Part shown: in pieces, positions 59,849 through 64,000 of the stretch
How positions within the stretch are numbered: position 1 is the stretch's first letter
How the letters are laid out: each line of letters begins with the position of its first letter
DNA from: an uncultured Acidobacteriota bacterium
GTDB lineage: Bacteria > Acidobacteriota > Terriglobia > Terriglobales > Acidobacteriaceae
Assembly (NCBI GenBank): GCA_903851035.1
Contig: CAINND010000118.1
Span: forward strand, 1 to 64,000
Length of the DNA stretch: 64,000 nt
Direction: 5' to 3'
Position numbers and translations under genes: made by a program
The notes under the pieces: model-generated
Seen by the model: the letters and a program-made list of their open reading frames with translations, nothing else
What the model was told of the DNA's origin: nothing
Databases searched by the model: none

Positions 59849-59864
59849 TGCACGGTGGCTGCCA
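59849..59864 (-). promoter_or_regulatory. Sigma-54-type promoter of the AAA+/flgB-fliJ operon
   Basis: On the minus strand TGGCAGCCACCGTGCA matches TGGCAC-N5-TTGCA with GG and GC 12 nt apart. It lies in the 73-bp gap upstream of the degenerate AAA+ gene, with a predicted leader of about 32 nt. It is the best sigma-54 match in the window. Confidence 0.68.
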
Positions 59865-59880
59865 TAGACCACTCCGCCGG

Positions 59881-61131
59881 TTAAGAACTTTCTGAGACTC
59901 GCACCGAAGCGCACGGCTTGCGCAGGTGAATCAGCTCTGGACCAATCACCTCGCGTCCGCCGCAGAGCACAAAGGCGCGCTCCACCACGTTGCGCAACTC
60001 GCGCACGTTGCCCGGCCAGGTGTGCTGCATCAGTTTCGTTTCGGCCGCCGTCGTCAGCCGCACTTCATCGCCGCCCGTCAGCCGGCGCAGAAAATGCTCG
60101 GCAACCAGCGGAATGTCCTCCGCCCGCTCACGCAGCGGCGGCACCTCGATGGGGAAGACCGATAGGCGGTAATAGAGATCGTCGCGGAAGAGGCCCAGCT
60201 TTACCTTGCGCTCCAGGTCGACATTCGTCGCGGCCACCACGCGCACGTCCAGGCGGAATACGTCGCTCGTGCCCAGACGCTGCACCTCGCCGCATTCAAG
60301 AAAGCGCAACAGCTTCGCCTGGCTGGCCAGCGGCAGTTCGCCAATCTCATCAAAGAAGACTGTTCCTGCCTGCGCCGCGTGAATCTTACCCAGCCGTGAT
60401 TGCACCGCTCCGGTAAAGGCTCCGCGAGTGTGGCCAAAAAGTTCGGCTTCTATCAAAGCCTCCGGAATGGCCGCGCAGTTCACGGTGACAAACGGTCTTT
60501 CCGCCCGCGGGCTCAGTCTGTGGATGGCCTCGGCCACCAGTTCCTTGCCCACGCCGGTCTCGCCCGTCACCAGCACAGCCGTGTCATGCGCCGCCACCGA
60601 ACGCACCAGCCGCGCCACGGAACGCATACATTCGCTTGCGGCCACCATGCCGGGCAGGGAGTTGCCATCCAACTCCGCGACCTGCATGGCGTTGCCCTTA
60701 GCGCGCAACATGGCTGCCGCACCATCGCCCGCATGCTGGACCAACACATCGCTCAATCCGCGGAAGGCGGCATCGTTGCGCATGTCCGCCGGTATATCCA
60801 GGCGGCCGTTTGTGCCATCCACCAGCACTACCTCGGTGCCGGGAAACTGCCTTTCCACTACGCCAATCAACTCGTCGCTGTTCAAATCCGGAAAGTGACG
60901 ATCTAGCAGGACGATGCGTGCTCCGTGGCGTTGCAGCCGCTCCAGGGCTTCGGCGCCGGTGGCGGCCTCCACCAGCATGGCCGTGCCCTGCATGTGTTCC
61001 ACCAGCTTGGCGCGCACGCCGCTATCGGCAATGGCAATCAGGATTGTGTTGGCGCGCCCGAGGCCCGCTGAATAGTGCAGTGCCCGTGCGGTGTTTCCTG
61101 CAGTAGAAGAAATAGACTGTCTATGATTCAT
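59881..61131 (-). CDS. Sigma-54-dependent activator without a DNA-binding domain
   Basis: A 416-residue FleQ/FlgR/NtrC-like regulator. Residues 29-140 look like a degenerate receiver: Asp77 in IVLLDRHFPDLN is kept, but the acidic pair is IADS and no switch Lys is clear. The AAA+ domain is intact: Walker A GETGVGKE, the sigma-54 loop GAFTGA, Walker B FFDEIGE, then FRDDLYYRLSVFPIEVPPLR and WPGNVRELRNVVERAF. The protein ends about 25 residues later, with no Fis-type HTH. It may act from solution, as Helicobacter FlgR does. It is probably the flagellar master activator here. Confidence 0.88.
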   Translation of the reverse strand: MNHRQSISSTAGNTARALHYSAGLGRANTILIAIADSGVRAKLVEHMQGTAMLVEAATGAEALERLQRHGARIVLLDRHFPDLNSDELIGVVERQFPGTEVVLVDGTNGRLDIPADMRNDAAFRGLSDVLVQHAGDGAAAMLRAKGNAMQVAELDGNSLPGMVAASECMRSVARLVRSVAAHDTAVLVTGETGVGKELVAEAIHRLSPRAERPFVTVNCAAIPEALIEAELFGHTRGAFTGAVQSRLGKIHAAQAGTVFFDEIGELPLASQAKLLRFLECGEVQRLGTSDVFRLDVRVVAATNVDLERKVKLGLFRDDLYYRLSVFPIEVPPLRERAEDIPLVAEHFLRRLTGGDEVRLTTAAETKLMQHTWPGNVRELRNVVERAFVLCGGREVIGPELIHLRKPCASVRVSESS

Positions 61132-61165
61132 GCTCCCGTTCTACATGCGACTTCTTGGAAAGCAA

Positions 61166-61789
61166 TTAGCCGGTGGTTAGAAGTCCCTCATCCACTGAAG
61201 TATTTGCCGGAATCTGCCGACCAGTTTCGCTTCGGAACACTGCCACCACTCCACCGTCGGCCGCATGGCTCACGCTGGCTCCGGCATGCTCCAGCAGACG
61301 GCAGCACAAATGCGCTCTCATGCGTTCCATCGGCGCAGGCCGCAACTCCAGCCGCGTCGTGCCATCATCGGCCGCCAACTGCACATACACCTCGCTGCCG
61401 GGTGTGGCCTCGGCAATCAGCGTGTCCAGCACTACAAACAACGCGCGACGCAGCAGCGACTCGCAGCACAGCATTTTTACCGTTGCCACACTGGCATGCA
61501 GCTTTACCCGGCCCGCCTGCGCCACTGGCTGCATCTCCTCGATGCACTCCCACAGCAGGGGCTCCGCCGCGCAAACCGATCGATCAATCACATTGCCCAG
61601 CCCTGCCATCTCGCGCACCAGCGCCAGGTCGCGCGTCAGTTGCTCCAGCAGCAGAAGGGTCTCACCCAGCGCCTGCCGCGCGTCGGTGCCATCGCCTTCC
61701 AGGGCCAGCTCCAAGGTGGCGCGCATAGCCATTACCGGCTGCGAAAGCGTGTGGAAAGCCTCATTCAGATAGTTCGTCTCTGCGTTCAT
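61166..61789 (-). CDS. Small histidine-kinase-like protein
   Basis: A 207-residue soluble protein resembling a miniature kinase. Residues 8-65 look like a HisKA helix pair with His13 in AFHTLSQPVMAMRATLELAL, in the same form as HxLxQPL kinases. The C-terminal 110 residues resemble an HATPase domain but lack clear N, G1 and G2 boxes, so ATP binding is doubtful. It has no membrane or sensor part. It overlaps the OmpR-type regulator gene (ATGA) and lies 34 nt before the sigma-54 activator. It might be a phosphotransfer or dimerisation partner rather than a kinase. Confidence 0.72.
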   Translation of the reverse strand: MNAETNYLNEAFHTLSQPVMAMRATLELALEGDGTDARQALGETLLLLEQLTRDLALVREMAGLGNVIDRSVCAAEPLLWECIEEMQPVAQAGRVKLHASVATVKMLCCESLLRRALFVVLDTLIAEATPGSEVYVQLAADDGTTRLELRPAPMERMRAHLCCRLLEHAGASVSHAADGGVVAVFRSETGRQIPANTSVDEGLLTTG

Positions 61790-62472
61790 GCCACCTCGTT
61801 GTGCCGGTCGCTCAGTTCGTAGCCCACACCGCGCACCGTGTGGATCAGCCGGCTCGGCGATCCCTCGTCCACCTTCTTGCGCAGGTAATTAATGTAGACG
61901 TCCACGATGTTGGTATTGGTATCAAAGTTGATATTCCAAACGTGCTCGATGATCATCGAGCGTGTGATGCGCCTGCCGGCGTTGCGCATCAGGTACTCCA
62001 GCAGCGCGAACTCCTTTGCCGTCAGCTCAATCTGTCTTCCCTTGCGCTCCACCTTGCGCTCCACGCGGTCCAGATGCAGGTCGCCCACCTGCAGCACGCT
62101 CTCCACCGAGGGCCGCCCGCGGCGCAGCAGAGCCCGCACCCGCGCCGATAGTTCGCTGTAGCTGAAAGGCTTGTTGATGCAGTCGTCGGCGCCGCTGTCC
62201 AGGGCGTGAATTCGGTCTTCCACCCGTGGACGCGCCGTCAGCACCAGTACAGGAAGCTGTGGTTTTTCCGGCCGCAGTTCGCGCAGCAGGCTGATGCCAT
62301 CCATCTTTGGCAGGTTTAAGTCCAGGATCAGCAGGTCGTAATCCACCCCACAGGCCATCGCCACGCCCTGCGCGCCATCCAGTGCCACATCCACCGCGTA
62401 ATGCTCTGACTCCAATCCCTTGCGTATATATGAGGCCAGTGCTGCATCGTCTTCCACTACAAGAATCCGCAT
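61786..62472 (-). CDS. OmpR/PhoB-family response regulator
   Basis: A 228-residue two-domain regulator. The receiver has ILVVEDDAALASYIRKGLES, phospho-acceptor Asp51 in LLILDLNLPKMDG, VLTAR and NKPFSYSEL. The winged-helix output domain has RKGRQIELTAKEFALLEYLM, RSMIIEHVWNINFDTNTN and VDVYINYLRKKVDEG followed by the wing. I chose the ATG at 62472 with GGAG 5 nt upstream. It is the first gene of the regulator block at the top of the flagellar locus. The signal it answers is unknown. Confidence 0.9.
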   Translation of the reverse strand: MRILVVEDDAALASYIRKGLESEHYAVDVALDGAQGVAMACGVDYDLLILDLNLPKMDGISLLRELRPEKPQLPVLVLTARPRVEDRIHALDSGADDCINKPFSYSELSARVRALLRRGRPSVESVLQVGDLHLDRVERKVERKGRQIELTAKEFALLEYLMRNAGRRITRSMIIEHVWNINFDTNTNIVDVYINYLRKKVDEGSPSRLIHTVRGVGYELSDRHNEVA

Positions 62473-62857
62473 TGTTTGCTCCGTGTTGCTGGGGGAATTC
62501 TCAGAATGCACGCAAGTCCGGCACTTATTAATCTATGAAGTGGTGCAGACGTTACATGAATCGTCTCTCATCTCCCCAATGCGGAGATTCCTGATTTGGC
62601 ACAGACGCGAGGGTGCCACAAACAGGCATTCACCGCCGGTTGCAGCAGTCTCTTCACATATGGCATTTCCAACTGCCGGATCAACGCATCGGAATCTTCA
62701 TGCACAGCCTCTTCAGGCACAGAGAGTGCATTGAAAAAGGTGCAGAACTCGGCAAGTGAAGCAGAATTTGCCCTTGCCGCGTCCCGCAGTTTACAATCAT
62801 CAGGTATTGGTTCCGGATGTACGGGCATTGACCACATTCATGCCCAGCCGGCAATAA
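62473..62857. other. Intergenic region without a convincing gene
   Basis: 385 bp between the OmpR-type regulator (minus) and tRNA-Val (plus). Short open frames occur on both strands (for example 62568-62837 minus, 89 codons), but none has a ribosome site or a recognisable domain. The part near 62768-62797 may hold the tRNA promoter. The regulator's own promoter should lie near 62490-62560. Confidence 0.5.
62768..62797 (+). promoter_or_regulatory. Possible promoter of tRNA-Val
   Basis: TTGCCC (62768-62773) and TACAAT (62792-62797) are separated by 18 bp, giving a start near 62804, about 54 nt before the tRNA. Assigned by eye. Confidence 0.4.
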
Positions 62858-62934
62858 AGGCGCGTAGCTCAGTTGGTTAGAGCGCTACCTTGACACGGTA
62901 GAGGTCAGGAGTTCGAGTCTCCTCGTGCCTACCA
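62858..62934 (+). tRNA. tRNA-Val (anticodon GAC)
   Basis: A 77-nt cloverleaf with encoded CCA. The acceptor stem is AGGCGCG with CGTGCCT (one G-T pair). The D arm has GCTCAGTTGGTTAGAGC. The anticodon stem CTACC/GGTAG encloses TTGACAC, giving anticodon GAC, which reads GUC/GUU valine codons. The T arm is AGGAG-TTCGAGT-CTCCT. Discriminator A precedes CCA. All stems pair, so the gene is intact. Confidence 0.96.
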
Positions 62935-62940
62935 CATTCG

Positions 62941-62975
62941 AAAGGGCTTAGCTCCGGCTAAGCCCTTTGATTTTT
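62941..62975 (+). terminator. Terminator after tRNA-Val
   Basis: An 11-bp perfect stem (62941-62951 / 62958-62968) with a 6-nt loop, followed by GATTTTT, starts 6 nt after the tRNA end. Confidence 0.85.
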
Positions 62976-63166
62976 GACCATCCCGTACCGTTCTGCGTAC
63001 CGTTCTAGCTCTGTGAAGCTAGCGGCATAAAACGAGCCACGGCTGATTTAGCCGCACCATTCAACTGAGGGGCTCCAAAACCCCAGACGCGACGATATTA
63101 ACCGGCAATGCCCTCAGGCCCCCACTCTACTTGTCGATAGGTGTGATGTCTCGCGCATAGGAAGCG
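62976..63166. other. Non-coding stretch with a short tandem repeat
   Basis: About 190 bp between the tRNA terminator and the nuclease-like gene. CGTACCGTTCT occurs twice in tandem (62984-62994 and 62996-63006). The base composition turns visibly AT-richer after here. No gene is supported. It could be the junction of an acquired segment. Confidence 0.45.
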
Positions 63167-64000
63167 TTATCCTTGATCTGGCATGTAGCCCATGATTACT
63201 TGTTTCATTTTTAGTGGGCCTCGGCTGTAGTAATGCCATACTGACGCAAACCTGGGGTGAAATGTATTGCTGACCAGATATGTCACAAGATTTGCATCTC
63301 TTGTCGAACATTCGAGATGTTTATCCAACAACCCTGTCAACTGTGAGCGGTATGAATGAAAAAATAGCGAATAGTTCAGTACTTGCGGAATGACTTCGAG
63401 TTTAGGATCATCGAATTTCAGTTCAATCACAGCTACATCACCATCTCTATTTATTGTCACGAGATCAATAAATTCTGTGGGTAATATTCTGGCATGTTCC
63501 TTGATTTCATCGCAGAATGCTCCGGTCGGGAACTCCCGCTCAACCTTGTACCCTTTGCAGTGATTGCCAGTTTTGAATTTCCCTATTCGTACAAAGTCAT
63601 CTCCGAATAGAGCCAACCGTGCATTGGTCCTCCTGATAACAGTGTCGGGTGAATTAAAAAGCCCCTTGCCATAAAGGTAAGCTTGGAAGTCTTTCTCTAG
63701 ACGCCCGGGTTTGTCATTATCACCGTGCTGATTAATGACGTCGCGAATTTTCTCGCGATCCGGCCTCTTAGCCAGGTCGTCCATGCTGTAAAGCGCATCA
63801 GCCAACTTATTTCTAAGCAGTGTTACATGAAGGTTGTTAGCACTTGCCAGATATGAGACCCGCCGTTTTAATGCTTCGTACTGAAGCTGGGCCTTCGGTG
63901 TGCTCGGAACCTTGATGTCGAAAATAAGTTGCATAGGTTTCCCCGTGCATTGTTTCACTTCATCGAAGAAAGCAAGTCCCCAAGGGTCAATTCTCTTAAA
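63167..64000 (-). CDS. Probable PD-(D/E)XK-type nuclease, partial (5' end outside window)
   Basis: At least 277 codons. The frame is still open at base 64000, reading FKRIDPWGLAFFDEVKQC before the first internal start codons, so the gene probably begins beyond the window. The core EFIDLVTINRDGDVAVIELK has the Asp and ExK spacing of PD-(D/E)XK nucleases, and QVLNYSLFF resembles the following Gln-Tyr helix seen in NucS-like and restriction-type nucleases. The DNA is clearly AT-richer than the rest and lies next to a tRNA gene, which suggests transfer, perhaps a defence gene. The exact family is not identified. If the gene starts inside the window, ATG 63934 with GGGGAAACCT is the best site. Confidence 0.68.
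   Translation of the reverse strand, partial: FKRIDPWGLAFFDEVKQCTGKPMQLIFDIKVPSTPKAQLQYEALKRRVSYLASANNLHVTLLRNKLADALYSMDDLAKRPDREKIRDVINQHGDNDKPGRLEKDFQAYLYGKGLFNSPDTVIRRTNARLALFGDDFVRIGKFKTGNHCKGYKVEREFPTGAFCDEIKEHARILPTEFIDLVTINRDGDVAVIELKFDDPKLEVIPQVLNYSLFFHSYRSQLTGLLDKHLECSTRDANLVTYLVSNTFHPRFASVWHYYSRGPLKMKQVIMGYMPDQG

Noticed and set aside
62568-62837. An 89-codon open frame on the minus strand beside tRNA-Val
   Set aside because: No ribosome site, no recognisable domain, and the best tRNA promoter lies inside it. Overlapping frames of similar length occur on the other strand.
1-64000. CRISPR arrays, insertion sequences and rRNA genes
   Set aside because: No regularly spaced direct repeats, no transposase frames with terminal inverted repeats, and no rRNA-like segments were seen.

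Overview
The window is a high-GC bacterial chromosome segment, most likely from an Acidobacteriota member (Terriglobia/Acidobacteriaceae-like). That assignment is inferred from gene style and neighbourhood: a LemA + DUF2207 pair, DedA-rhodanese proteins, an M28 peptidase with a PA region, and a flagellar set with FlbD and a FliY-like switch protein. No 16S rRNA or other taxonomic marker is present. Genes are densely packed and many neighbours overlap as ATGA or TGATG.

Positions 1-20.8 kb hold housekeeping and metabolic genes: the end of ychF, a ZIP metal transporter, panE, a secreted protein of unknown function, the rpsP-khpA-rimM-trmD-rplS translation operon, a delta-1-pyrroline-5-carboxylate dehydrogenase, a PilZ / LuxR-type regulator pair, a lemA-DUF2207 pair, an acyl-CoA synthetase, two tandem DedA paralogues (the first fused to a rhodanese domain), a DAHP synthase, an exported M28 peptidase, a single-domain response regulator and a beta-propeller lipoprotein. 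Several convergent pairs share clear hairpin terminators.

Positions 20.8-62.5 kb are one nearly uninterrupted flagellar and chemotaxis locus of about 45 genes. From left to right: flbD-motA-motB-cheA-cheR-HDOD-cheB (minus strand); fliC-unknown-fliD-fliS (plus); flgM-flgN-flgK-flgL (minus); flgF-flgG-flgA-flgH-flgI-flgJ (minus); fliN-fliO-fliP-fliQ-fliR-flhB-flhA-fliA-fliM-fliN/Y-MshEN protein-HDOD fragment-cheY-cheX (minus); fliK-flgD-flgE (minus); a degenerate AAA+ gene followed by flgB-flgC-fliE-fliF-fliG-fliH-fliI-fliJ (minus); and a regulatory block with an OmpR-type regulator, a miniature histidine kinase and a sigma-54 activator without a DNA-binding domain. By reading, I find sigma-28-type promoters before fliC and flgM and sigma-54-type (-24/-12) elements before each of the four structural operons. 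This suggests a hierarchy of activator + sigma-54, then structural genes and fliA, then FliA-dependent filament genes held in check by FlgM. No CheW, chemoreceptor, FlhF, FlhG or FliL gene is seen here.

The most striking oddities are a run of eight G that breaks the fliG reading frame, a stand-alone MshEN (probable c-di-GMP-binding) protein with a Cys4 motif inside the motor-switch operon, and the degenerate AAA+ / HTH-less activator / mini-kinase set. FlgH lacks a lipobox, and a LuxR-type regulator lacks the phospho-acceptor Asp.

Positions 62.5-64 kb hold a tRNA-Val(GAC) with its terminator. An AT-richer stretch follows, with a partial gene for a probable PD-(D/E)XK nuclease, which looks like the edge of an acquired island.
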